Shown one piece after another: positions 1 through 12,293 of a stretch of 64,000 nucleotides of DNA. Origin of the DNA: Euwallacea fornicatus (Eukaryota > Arthropoda > Insecta > Coleoptera > Curculionidae); assembly GCF_040115645.1 (NCBI RefSeq), contig NC_089548.1, positions 3,534,001-3,598,000 of the forward strand. The letters are read 5' to 3'. The notes under the pieces were generated by a model. That model was not told the DNA's origin and did not search any database. It saw nothing but the letters and a program-made list of their open reading frames with translations. A program made the translations under genes and the position numbers. Each line of letters opens with the position of its first letter. Position 1 is the first letter of the stretch.

Positions 1-1031
1 CGGGCATAATTAAAAGAATCCATTCTGGTTATAGGGCGCGTTTATTTGTAAATTGAACCCCAAAAAATAATGAACCCTTTAATATAAATCAAGACCAATA
101 TTTATTTATCACATTGATCTTTCAAAGAATGTAATCAAATCTATTATGTTTACTAAAATGTGAATAGTAGTGATACAGATGTGGAACAAGAATAGGATTT
201 GGATATGGCTCTGGTTATTTGGGCAATATTTAGTGCCCATTGTTCTCTTAGGTAAGCATGGGGGTAAATACCCTCATCCCTCCAGTGTGCCTTCATTTTA
301 AAAAAATAATTAAAAGAGCAATCATATTTAATTATACTTAAAATATAATTATAGTCTATATATCTAGAAACCATAATTGTCTCTGTATAATAAGTTTATA
401 AAACCTTATAACTATAAGTTTATAAACCTAAACTGAAAAATACAGGGTGTTTCAGAATAAGTTCCAACTGCTTTTTTTAGATTTCTGCATCTGAAATACA
501 AGGTGATAAAAAATTGTTATTTTTTTAGTTTTTTCTTAATAAGTCCATACCATTATTAAATATTTTTATGAAAATTAAGAAGCATAAAATAGGTGTAGAA
601 ATATATCTTTTAAGGGGAAAAATGTTTTTAATTCCACTGTTGATATCCCCATTCATATGATCCTGAATCTTTTAAAGGAAAAATATAATAAGGTACTTAT
701 AAAAAAATATTATTTTCTAAACGCTCATATTGAGTATTTCATTTCAATATTTTCCATAACATTAACCATTTTCGTAAAAAAAAATATATAAAAATATATA
801 TAAAATGTGACACCTCAAAATTGAGATATCATATAATTTATTCATCTAAGTTAATTAAAAATACACAAGGAATTTTTTTAGCATATTTCTTCTTATTTTG
901 ATCCAAGGTTATATAAACACCCTGTATAATAATAGAAATCTTGCAAGTATGAGATATAAGTTCTAATCGAGTTTATATTTTCATATGCAGTGGTTTTATA
1001 ATTATTTATTTTAATTCCATTTTAATTCCAG
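1..1031. other. intron/upstream DNA of the arrow gene, no exon seen
   Basis: AT-rich sequence before the first recognisable exon of the LRP5/6 gene. It contains a MITE-like element (441-926). I see no signal-peptide exon here, so the start codon and signal peptide of arrow probably lie upstream of the window. Short open frames on both strands have no recognisable content. Confidence 0.5.
441..926. mobile_element. candidate TA-CAGGGTG MITE
   Basis: The left end reads TACAGGGTGTTT and the right end, reverse-complemented, reads the same 12 bases (AAACACCCTGTA at about 915-926). If the outer TA is the target duplication, the termini are CAGGGTGTTT. The arms diverge after about 12 bp, so this is weaker than the long-arm elements elsewhere in the window. 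It lies just upstream of the first visible arrow exon. Confidence 0.45.
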
Positions 1032-4000
1032 GACATTCTTCACCAATACACCAAGTGACCCTTTTATATTCAGCAACAAAAGATATAAGGATGGTTACTT
1101 CTACCTTTGACAGCAAAAATCAAAAAGTAAAGCCTACAACCATTATAAAAAATTATACTTACATATCGACCATTGACTTCCATTATGATTACAAAAGAAT
1201 TTGTTGGGCTGACCATGAACTTGAAAGTATACAGTGTTGTGATTTTAATGGTACTATTGCAGAGAATAAGGTAATAAGCAAATATACTATTATCAGGAAT
1301 TAATATTTTAAAAAGTATTTTTGTAAAAGTTAAAATTTTTCAATTTTGCTTTAATTTAATTGGCCTTGTATCTTTTAAGGCAATTGAGATTTCAATAATA
1401 GAGCTCCAAAATAAGACACCCAATAACAGCTAAAATAAAGAAACAATGAAATATAATTCAAATCTGAAAGATCAGTTGTTAAATGTTGAAATGTTATGGC
1501 TATTGACTAAAGAACTGATTAATATATCAAATAATTAAAGTGGAAAACTCTGTAAAAGTAAGACTTCATATGTCTGAATTTTTTGTCTCTTTGTGAAATG
1601 AATAACATTACTCTATTTTGTAAAAAGGCATCAAAATGTTTAATATTTGTCCTAAATAATATTTGATTATTCATTTTTACTTCATTCCAGACTGAGATAA
1701 TAAATGGTGTCCTAGTACCTGATGGATTAGCTATAGATTGGTTTGCAAACAATATTTATTGGACCGATAGTGAAAGTAATAAATTGGAGGTTGCTACTAT
1801 AGAAGGAGAACATAGAAAAGTGCTCTTTTGGACTGATATCGATCAACCGCGTGCCATAGCTGTAGTTCCTATGAGAGGGTATAAAACATTTATCTTTTTT
1901 TTTTTCAAATTCAAATATTTTTGTGCTTTTAGCTTGTTATTTTGGACTGACTGGGGTGAAACCCCTAAAATTGAAAGAGCTGGTATGAACGGGGATCCAA
2001 AAACTAGAAAAGTTATTGTTTCTGATAATATTTACTGGCCCAATGGGATCACTGTTGATTATGAGGCAGAGCGAATTTACTGGACTGATGGAAAATTGCT
2101 TTTTATTAAGGTGCGTAATAATCATTTTGATCATTTGAAATTTTATTGGTACTATTTATTATGTTTAAATTTAGGCAATGGATTATGATGGAAAGGATAT
2201 GTCTACAATATTGTCAGCAGCGTCTGACTATCCATATGCCCTAACACAGTCATCATTTAAGTTATTTTGGACCGATTGGAAGACAGTGTATGTTTTGTTT
2301 GTCTTTGCTTTACTCTTCATTCAATCAAATAATCAATATTTATTTTCAGTGCGATTCATTACTATTACAAGAATGGAACTCAGCCGCATCCTTTTGAATT
2401 TTATGCCACCAATCATCCCATGGATATTAAAGTTTATGACAAACAAAGACAACCTAAATTACCTCATGCATGCGAGAATAATGGAGGCTGTTCTCATTTA
2501 TGTTTACTCGCTCCAGATCCGCCATATTTTACTTGCGCCTGTCCAATGGGAATCAAACTTCTTGGTATGTTTGACGATGTGTTACTTTCGAAATTCGTTG
2601 AAATTTTAATTCTTTAGATGACAAAAATTGTGCCAATGAACCTCAGGAGATGTTACTGGTAGCCAGGCGAACTGAGCTGTGTCTCATATACTTGGACTCT
2701 CCAGATTATAGTTTCAAAATTATGCCTCTTGGTGACGTGAAATATTCTATTGCTGTCGATTTTGATCCGATTGACAAACACATTTATTGGTCTGATGATG
2801 AAGTTAAGAAAATTCAAAGGGCAAGGCTCAATGGTTTGCTATATGTCTATTTATTAAAATAGACTTAAACATTATTGTTGGTGTTTTCAGGGAGTGAACA
2901 AGAGGATGTGATTGTCTCTGAAATTCAAGATCCTGACGGTATTGCTTTAGACTGGGTCTCAAGAAATATATATTGGACTGATACAGGGACTGACAGAATT
3001 GAAGTTGCTAGATTAGAAGGTGGTTTTAGGAAGGTCATTATAGGTAAGTCTGTAGGCTATTTTGGCGCAGATGTTGAATTATTTCTCTGTCAATCTCTCA
3101 AGTCCAGATCTATTCATAATAAATGTACCCTCCTTTCATTTTTGTTGTCAGTTTATTGTATACTCTGTATGTAGCCTATAAATACTGTTTAAAATTGAAT
3201 TAAAATGAAAATTTTAGGTGACGGCTTAATTGACCCAAGAGGCATAGCAGTTGCTTCAGAATTGGGTTGGCTTTTCTGGTCTGATTGGAATCAAAAGGAC
3301 CCTAAGATAGAGCGGTCAAACCTTGATGGATCTGACCGTATCTATGTTGTCCATGAGAATTTGGGTTGGCCTAATGGGATAACATTGGGTGAGTTTTCAA
3401 ATTACACATTTGAATATTACTTTATCACTAGTTAATATGAAAATGTCGTCAATCTTTGTTTTGGTTATATTTGAATTTAATAGGAAAAAAAGGTTTGGTT
3501 TTGGGTAAGATTTTATTAATATAGTGCGGCTATTCTAATTCAAAAATTGACCTGCCTGAGATAGTGTACAATTAGCGCTGTAATTTTTAAAATTATTACT
3601 CAAATGGATAGTTTAAAATAAAAGATACATATTCTGACAAAAAGGATTTTTTGTGCTATTTTTGACAACTTCCTAAAAAGACAGAGGTTAAAACTGAAAT
3701 TTATATTCTTCGTCTTTGATGCCTTTCTTTTTGATAATTTTTCTGTAGATCTCATAAACAAGAAAATATACTGGTGCGACGCGAAGTCAGATAGACTAGA
3801 ATACGCCAACATGGACGGTACAGAGAGGCGTGCTCTCATAACGGATAATCTACCCCATCCTTTTGGATTCAGCCTTATGGACGATTATTTATATTGGACT
3901 GATTGGCAGAGACGAGCAATCGATCGAGCTCATAAGGAATCAGGTAATTTTCCATCATTTATTGGTTGCATATGTTACTTTAACTTAAAAAAATCTCTGT

Positions 4001-7000
4001 TCACCGTTGAAAGCAGGTTGTGTTGAATACGCGGTTAACTTTATGGCATCATTTTCACCTGTTTTCTATTCCTCACCGACATTTTTTTTAATTTGGAATA
4101 CTATATTTCAATTTCCACTTACACTGTTAATTTGCTTCTAGGTCTTAACAGACAGGTTATAGTAGACCAAATGGAGAATGTAATGGGCCTCAAAGCGATT
4201 AAAGTAGGAAATTCTTCGGGATGGAATCAGTGCCAATCGAACAACGGTAACTGTTCCCAACTTTGTTTATCCAGGCACAATCAATTCAGGCTCTGTGCGT
4301 GTGAGGTTGACTTTGATCTAGCTAAAGACAAGCAAAGCTGCGTGAAACCTGATGCTTTCTTATTATATACTAGAAACAATAGCATTGGAAGAGTCAGTAT
4401 TGAAAATGAACCGATTGAGAGCAATTTACATATTCCTCACATCAGGCAGGCTAGGTATACTCAGTTTTTTGGTTAAAATGGGTATAATGATTTATTAAAC
4501 TTTGTTTGCAGCTCTATTGATTTTGATATAAATTCACGGAGGATCTATTGGAGTGACAGCAAGTTAAGAACGATTATGAGAGCATATATCAATGGTTCCG
4601 AACCGCAGAAAGTAATCGATCTGGGAATTACATCGCCTGAAGCAGTAGCAGTCGACTGGCTAGGTAAGATTCAGATATTTTAAAAAACCTAGTCTATCAA
4701 CTTTCTGAAAATCCGGAAATCGTGTCTTAAAATGTAAGTTTTATAAGATGTTTTTTTGTTATTTTTCAAGTGTGTCACCAATAAACTTTATCCTATAAAT
4801 CATACTACATTTAATATTAATAGATAATGTTAGGCTTTGCTTCTCAATTAATATTATGCCGGTCATCATTTTAGGGCTTAATATATATTGGACCGATCCT
4901 TTTTCGCGAAGAGTTGAAGTGTCTAGGCTAATGGGCACCTCCAGACGAACGCTGCTGTGGAATGGAATCTATGAACCGCATAGCATAGTATTAGATCCGG
5001 TTTCAGGGTACATTAACTCATTTAGGCGAAAAGAGGAAATGAAAATTATTATCATTATTTTTGTATTGCAGATATATGTATTGGTCTGAATGGGGCCATT
5101 CAAATCATATTAAAAAGGCCGCTATGAATGGAAGTAAACAACGTGATCTAATAACCACAATTGGGAAGGCTACTGCGCTTACGTTGGATTATGATAGAAG
5201 AAGGTAATCCGTGACGTCTAAATCGATCATTTTCATTTGAAAAAAATTGTTGCTGATTTTTAGATTGTATTGGATAGAAACTGGTCCAGCTGCTATATGG
5301 TCTGCAGACTTGGATGGCAACGATTTAAAAAGTATTGTGAATGATCGGAATATAAACCCAGTTGGGTTGGCCCTTTATAAGGATTTCATTTATTGGAGCG
5401 ACGAGAAAACCGGTAGGCCTTCTGATACTCTATAATTTAAATTTTGATTTAATATTATTAATTTGTCAATTTCGTGGGTATCCTCGTGTGATGAACTTAA
5501 ATAACATATCAAAAACAAATGTTTTTTTAGACTATCGTTTTGGCTATATTTTTTCCACCGTCAAATCCTGAAAAATTAGTTTTTTTACTGTTGTTCTTCT
5601 AATAATGGAAAACCGATGGCGTATTTAATTGACATTAATAAAAACTGCTAATACAAACTATTCTATGCCATATTAAAATGTTTTGAATTGAGAGATCTTA
5701 CAACTCAAATTACTGTCACTAAAATTTATATTATGTATAGAACTTTAGGTAATTAGTAATTATTAAGAATATATATGACATTCTCTGTAACATAATTTAT
5801 GTATCCTTTTTTTTGTAGCAATTATGCCTTAATTATTGCTAAATATTTGTTTTCCAGCTGAAATATATCAAGCTTTGAAATACGACGGTTCTCAATTGAG
5901 AAAGGTCACAGATCTGAGTGAGAATATCACCGATCTATTGGTGTATCACTCGACAAAACCGAACCAAACGAATCAATGTGCTACGAGCAACGGCGGGTGC
6001 TCTCATTTGTGTCTTGCTTTGCCTGCCGACGGCCCTACGGAGCATACCAAGTACACATGTGCTTGTCCTACACATTACAAATTGCATAATAATGAATGTA
6101 CACGTAAGTTGATTTGAATACTGTATCATAGATTTTTTAAAAATTTACAATTAAATAAATTATTTTTTCACGTGTGTGTCATTAATGTTTTTAATAATGA
6201 TGATAATTTTCAGCTCCTATGAGTTTCATGATATACAGCTTAAAAAATCTTGTGGTTCGACTAGTTCCTGATACATCCGATTGTCCAGAAGCTTTGATGC
6301 CAGTGCATGGCCTGAGGGCAGTGAAAGCTATAGATTTCGATCCTAGAAACAATGCCCTATATTGGGTAAGTTAAAGATTTGTGCGACAATTATTGTCGCT
6401 ATTTTATTTATAACCAGGTTTAATTCAATTCAAATTTTAATGAATCCGATGAAGCACATACTGTGCAGTATCTTATTACCTTTCACGAGATTACTACGTT
6501 AAACATTTTTTTAATCTGGACACACGACATATATATTATGTTTTTTCAGATTGATGGAAAAGTTCACGGAATCAAAGTATCTAATATAATCACTCCGGAC
6601 ACAAGTCTCTTTGTCCCAAACAGTCACGACATTAAACCGTTTGACATAGCCGTAGACAGTGTGGGGCGTTTGCTATTTTGGACATGCGCTATCCAAAATG
6701 TTATTAATGTAACTAGGCTCGACAACAATAACCCTTTCGGTAGTTTAAAAAACACTGAAGGAGAGAAGCCGCGATTAATTGTTGTACATGTAACCAAAAG
6801 GTATCATGATAAATAAACTAAGTTAATGTTTTATAACATTAAATTTATTTGTTAGGCTTCTGTTTTACACTGACGTCGGAGAAACACCTCAATTAATCCG
6901 AAGCCGTTTAGATGGCTCTCATAGAATAGTTATCACAAGAGCAGATGATATATCTGCTATTGCCGTCGACACAGAGAGCGATTCCATTGTTTGGTCTCAA

Positions 7001-9522
7001 GGGCACAGCATCTACATTAGTAATATTGACGGAGAGAATAAGTGAGTATTATAAAGGGTATTCTAGTTTGAACCTACTTTTTAATAATGTTTAAATGTGT
7101 AATAAAATTTAATAATGAATATTTTATTACATTTAATGTTTTGTAATTTTTTTCCATCACATTTTCATAAATAATTTTTCCAATTTCGGCAGTTGGTTAA
7201 GTCATATTACGAATCTATTGTTTGGAGTCTATCATTTATAGAATGTTCTATTTTTATTCTTAAATTATGTCAAAGGGTCAAATTTAGATACCCTTTACAT
7301 TGTACCGTAGAAATATAGGGAAACATTCGTAATATTTCTAGGCATGTCGTCTTTAATGAAAGTCACTTTAAAATTACCCACCTTACTATCCACGCTGGTT
7401 GGTTATACTGGATAGGCAGAGATCCCAATCAGCTACAGAGACTGGAATTAACCACGGGAAAATCTAGCACTCAGTTGTCCATCCAGGCTTCACACATCGT
7501 GGACCTTATTTCAGTTAAACAGTTGGGTAATCACAGTTGCGGAGATCCGAAAATTAGATGTTCTCATTTTTGTGTTTTGAATGGTAGGATTCAGAGTTTA
7601 ATTTGAGGTAATGCTAACATTCAAAAACGCGTTTTGCAGGAACGACTCCACAGTGTGCATGTCCAGACGGTAAAATGCTAAACGACGATAAAAAGTCGTG
7701 TCAAACAATTCCGAATTGTGGACCTGAAAGGTTTTCGTGTTCTGTGGCTTCTTCGGAAGTCAAAGACTGTATTCCGATTTCTTGGAGATGTGATAGGTAA
7801 GAACTTTGTTTCACTGTCAATTTTTATTTTAGTTTTTCTAACTTTCTTTTTATTTGTCATGACAGATAACTCGTGATGCGTACATTTCGCGTTTTGTTTT
7901 TTCTTTGACTTCTATGTTTAACTTTGATCACCTAATTTCGGGATACCTTGTATAAGTGGTTCGAGTTCCTCGGTTAATAACGATATTTCTTGTTTTCGGG
8001 ATGGATTCGTCCGTAGTAGTAGTAGTAGTAGTCTAGATATTACGAGTTTTTAAATAGTTTGACGTTTTTAACTACTCACTTCGGTGATTAGGCCCCTGAC
8101 GATGTCATATTTTACAGGCAAAAAGATTGTTCAGACGGCAGTGACGAACTAGATTGCCCCAGTTGCAAACCGGACCAGTTTCGATGCCAAGATGAACAAT
8201 GTATAGATAAATCATTAATATGCAACGGCGTAGACGATTGTTCCGATAGATCAGACGAGAAGAATTGCTGTGAGAACGGCTTCCAGTGCCCTCAGACTGA
8301 GGTAAGGATCTTTCTTTCTCTCATCGTTTTTATATTGAGTTAAAATTAGCTGTGAAAAATAAGAGGAAAATTCTAGAAAAATCTACCTATTAAAACACAC
8401 TAACACGTTTCTCATTCTTTTGAATTCGCTAATATGAAATTGGTCTTCTTAGGTTTGCCTTCTTTCGTCCTTAAAATGTGACGGAACCGAGCATTGCGCC
8501 GACGGTTCAGATGAGCGAGATTGCCAATTCGAAGTGTCCAAACACAAAATTTTATTATCAATTTCTTTGTTCATATTGGCGGCCATCGTCTTGGTATTTT
8601 TATTTTACCAAAGAAATAGATGTTGTCCATCCAGGGAAACTGTTGTGGAGCCGCCAGAGGATAGCTTGAGCCCTTTGGATCCGAACTGCCATAACAAGAG
8701 CTTAAAATCCCGAAAAGGTTAATATTTAGATTTTTTGTTTAGGTGAGAACTTTTAATTATTGTATTTCAAGGTATACCTGACGTAGTTCGGATGTCCATG
8801 CTTAATGACGGTTATCCGTCCACGTATGAACGTAGGCACATCACCGGTGCTTCTAGTAGTTCGAATACGAATGGCTCTAGTAGTGGTGGTTATCCGAGGG
8901 AGACTTTAAATCCCCCTCCAAGTCCTGCTACTACTGCTGCATCGACCAGAGCCAGTAGTCCTAATTCGAGGTACAGACCTTATAGGCATTATAGGTAAGC
9001 CAATCTGTTCAATTCAAATGTTATGGTAAATTAATACAATATAAACAATATGATTCTAATAAAAGCAAAAAGTTCAGAAACTTTATTTGTGGGTAAAAAT
9101 AAGTTAGATACATTCTTGCTTTGAACAACTAGTAGAGGACATTTAGAAAGTTCTCTAGAAATATTTCTTATATCTTCAATAATTAGTTTCAAAATGATTT
9201 ATTTTTTGGTGGTTTTATAATTGATAATCTCAAATGTTTTCGAACCAAGGACTGGTTTCATAGTTTATTTTTTTATAGGGCTATTAACCAGCCGCCTCCG
9301 CCAACCCCGAATTCGACAGACGTGAACGATGAGAGCGACTATAACTATCCGTTAAATCAAAGCAGATACGAAGGGCCGTATCCTCCGCCTCCTACGCCAA
9401 GGTCGCACTACCACCAGGAGAGCTGCCCTCCAAGTCCGAGTTCAAGGAGTTCTACTTATTTCAGTCCATTACCGCCACCTCCTAGTCCTGTGGCTGGTCC
9501 TAGGGGCGACTCGGATTCATGA
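1032..9522 (+). CDS. arr: LRP5/6 Wnt co-receptor (arrow), 5'-partial
   Basis: Single-pass Wnt co-receptor; binds Wnt/Frizzled outside and Axin inside. The 24 exons are 1032-1270, 1691-1878, 1933-2110, 2175-2287, 2350-2564, 2618-2833, 2891-3043, 3218-3388, 3749-3943, 4142-4454, 4512-4663, 4875-5007, 5072-5203, 5264-5412, 5858-6103, 6214-6365, 6550-6800, 6856-7041, 7342-7583, 7640-7796, 8118-8301, 8453-8717, 8772-8994 and 9279-9522. All splice phases agree and give 1564 residues (human LRP6 is about 1613). Seen: four YWTD beta-propellers, each followed by an EGF module (about residues 270-310, 586-622, 889-929, 1194-1227); three LDL-receptor A repeats (about 1230-1350; C..DGSDE..C); a membrane segment near 1354-1375; and a cytoplasmic tail with five PPP(S/T)P-type motifs (NPPPSPAT, QPPPPTPNS, PPPPTPRS, CPPSPSS, PPPPSPVA), the GSK3/CK1 sites that recruit Axin. 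The signal peptide exon is missing from the window. Identity is near certain. Confidence 0.95.
8010..8034. repeat. trinucleotide microsatellite (GTA)n
   Basis: About seven tandem copies of the triplet TAG/GTA inside the arrow intron 7797-8117. Simple repeat; no function visible. Confidence 0.7.
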
Positions 9523-11074
9523 GCCAAACTCCTTTCGAGTTATTGTTGGATGTGTAGGTAACACGTTGCCAACGTAATCAGAACAGAAATAAATGCTTGT
9601 AAAGCTTTGAGTACTCTGATCTTCGTTGGCAGCTAATGCTTTCCAAAAAGTTGAATTTTTGTTGGAAATTGAAGGAGATTATACTTAGCTTTGTTTGTTT
9701 CACAAGGCATTGAGACAAATATTTTGTGAATGTACCTTGTTTTTTTGGGGCATATTTTAATTTCATACCTCACTAGTTTAAGAACGACTCACATTACAAG
9801 TAGTGTAATATTTATTTTTTTGTCGTATTCATTAAGATTTAAATGTCTCATTTAGTTTTTTTAAGCATTTATTTTTAGAGCATTGTCGTTTGTTGCAGTG
9901 AAATGCGTCCTTAAATATATCTGGCAAGTGCAATTTACCATTTTTGTAGGCAATTTGTACATGTGAATTTAATAACAATACGGTCGTTTTATCAGTTTGT
10001 GATAGCTTCTTTTATATGCAGGAGATGCCTTAATAAATTAATTTCCTTCAGAAGGGTTCATTAACTTCAGCGATTGCGTCATCCACATGAAGAGTAATTC
10101 ATAGTAAGTTATGAACGTTGGTTTGGTTTGTTATAACCCAGGAATCGGATCAACACCAAAAAAGGAGTTAGTTGTTTAAAACTTTCAATTTTTCGCAGTT
10201 TTATTGCCTCGTCCTCAGGACATTAAAATGTATATAAAAAGCATACATATAACCACATAGATGCATCCTACTATATAAGGTTGGTTGTTCAACGTATTGT
10301 TAAGCTGTATATACATTTTCCTTCTAGTTAATATACCTTGAAACTAAGTTCATTTCTTTGTGAATTGAAAGGAATATGTCCTATTTTTTAACCCAGATTT
10401 AACTTTTATTTGAAAAGTGGACTATTTTCCTTTTTAACTGTGGCAATACTTTCTATTTTCAAATTACACCCTTCTGGAGGAAAATGAATGTATGTGGATA
10501 TCATATCGCCAAGCTTTAAAGATTCACCTTTGTGCCTATATTTATAATGTGTGATTGTATATTTGTTATTTTAACTTTTAACAACGACGTTTCATAATCT
10601 GTATAGACTGTTTTTACTCAAATTAGCGTATACTTTGTCATAATAAATGAGTTTTGTAAATAATTATTCTTATCTATTATTTCCATTTTTTAATGTTCCA
10701 ACGGTCTGAAAGTTCCTGGGAAAATATCATGACTCAACACAATCTGTATTGCAACCGGTCCGTTATGTCTGCAAAACGAAGAAGTTCATGCAATGAAACG
10801 TATTATTCAAAAGAGCGTGTGGAAGAGCTATCGATTTATTTCATATACCAATGAAATTCTAGTTATATTACTGTATAGGATGGAAATTGCCACAATAAAA
10901 TAGACAAAATATCACTAATGACTGAATGCAGACAAGAAATTCTGTGGAAGAGTTTTCGCACAAAAATTGCCATTCTGCGTGATGAAGTGAAACTAGTGGA
11001 GTATATAAAAACTTTGGCAAATGGGGATGGGGGTTGACTCGATCTGAAATCTTGAGGCTGATAGAAAAAAAATA
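9523..11074. other. arrow 3' UTR and flanking DNA
   Basis: Non-coding sequence after the arrow stop codon. AATAAA at 9588-9593 and AATAAA-type signals near 10030 and 10642 are possible poly(A) signals. I see no gene; the small open frames have no recognisable content. Confidence 0.5.
9588..9593 (+). terminator. possible poly(A) signal of arrow
   Basis: AATAAA 66 bp after the stop codon. More distal AATAAA motifs near 10030 and 10642 could be used instead. Confidence 0.45.
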
Positions 11075-11541
11075 CAGGGTGATTCAAAGTCCAGTATAGA
11101 AAATTTAGGATCGCATTTTGAGGTCAAAATAATACTTTCTGTCCTTTAAACGTGGGTTTACGAATATTTAGTTTTCGATATACAGGGTGTTAAGGTATTG
11201 TTATTATCAAAGTTCATAGTAATTAGTAAATTTAAAAATTAATAAAAGAAAATTTAAAAATATTCAAATTTATTGAAACTTAACAATAATGTGGTCGAAA
11301 TAACTTTAACATTTTAAAAACCAGACGAAACGTTCAGCTATACTAAATTTTCAACAAATTCAACAGAAAACGCGTTGAATTGTGAAACTACGTCGTAATA
11401 AGCTATTTATTATGAATTTTGATAATGATAATATTTTAACACCCTATATGTAAAAGTCTAAGCATTTATGGACCCACGTTTATAGGGAGAAAAATCTTAT
11501 TTTGACCTCAAATTCTTTCCATTGAATTTCGAATCATCCTG
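11075..11541. mobile_element. long-arm MITE with nested termini (TA-CAGGGTG type)
   Basis: The element starts CAGGGTGATTC after a TA (11073-11074) and ends with the inverse, GAATCATCCTG, before a TA (11542-11543). The inverted arms are about 150 bp each, roughly 11075-11225 against 11390-11541, with clear matches such as TTGAGGTCAAAATAA and AAACGTGGGT. Each arm carries a second internal terminus (CAGGGTGTTAA from 11183; TTAACACCCT ending near 11445). No coding capacity. It lies between arrow and the RhoGAP gene. Confidence 0.85.
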
Positions 11542-12293
11542 TATATTTCTACAGGCGAAAAGTGATTTTTTGCGTTATCCAAAAGGCGAATATCCCTCAT
11601 AGAAGAACCTGCAATTGTTAGGCCTCTGGACCCTTCTACTGCGAACTTTTAATTGCTGGTAATAAAACAACGCACGACATTGTCAGTTTTCATTGCTGAT
11701 GTCAGTTGATGAGGCGCCCCTGAATTATCGATCACAATTATTAAATAGCGTTTTTTCGGTGATACTCCGACAAGTAGCAATTAAATTTATCGTGCGACTC
11801 GGGGGACCAGGAAATCTTTTAGTAATGAGACAATCAAGCCGTGGCGCGAAGAGAAACGTTTCAAACGTTGCGGGCGCCGTGCACGGAGTCCGTAACGTTT
11901 GCTGCGTCGACCCGTTGATAGATTTCTGTTTTCTGTCATCTCGCTTTCGTCATTCGTCATCGTCCTTCTGTTTCTGTTGATGGTATTCCGCTCTGTCTGT
12001 CGTTGTCCTGTTTCTGTTTGTTCGGTGTTTGTGCTGAGAGGTGAAGGTGTATGAATTTAGGATTCCTTATGCATTAAGGGCGTGAATATTCAAAAGTCTG
12101 TGTGAAATAAAATGCCCTTTCGGCCTTTCGTTAGCGATTTGACCCCTTGTCACTAGCAAGCCGCGTGAATGTCGTGTGTTACAGTGTGTCGTGTAACCAA
12201 AGTATTCAACTGTTTGAAAAATGTTTTGATGTCAGAGTTAGGTTATGTCCGCGTAGGTATTTTTGGGGCCCCATATTTTTCGCTTGATCGGAA
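11542..12293 (+). promoter_or_regulatory. likely promoter / 5' UTR region of the RhoGAP gene
   Basis: From about 11690 to 12290 the base composition becomes distinctly richer in G and C, with many CG dinucleotides, unlike the AT-rich flanks. This stretch directly precedes the start codon at 12294. That is what a promoter plus 5' UTR would look like; no TATA box or initiator can be assigned confidently. Confidence 0.45.
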
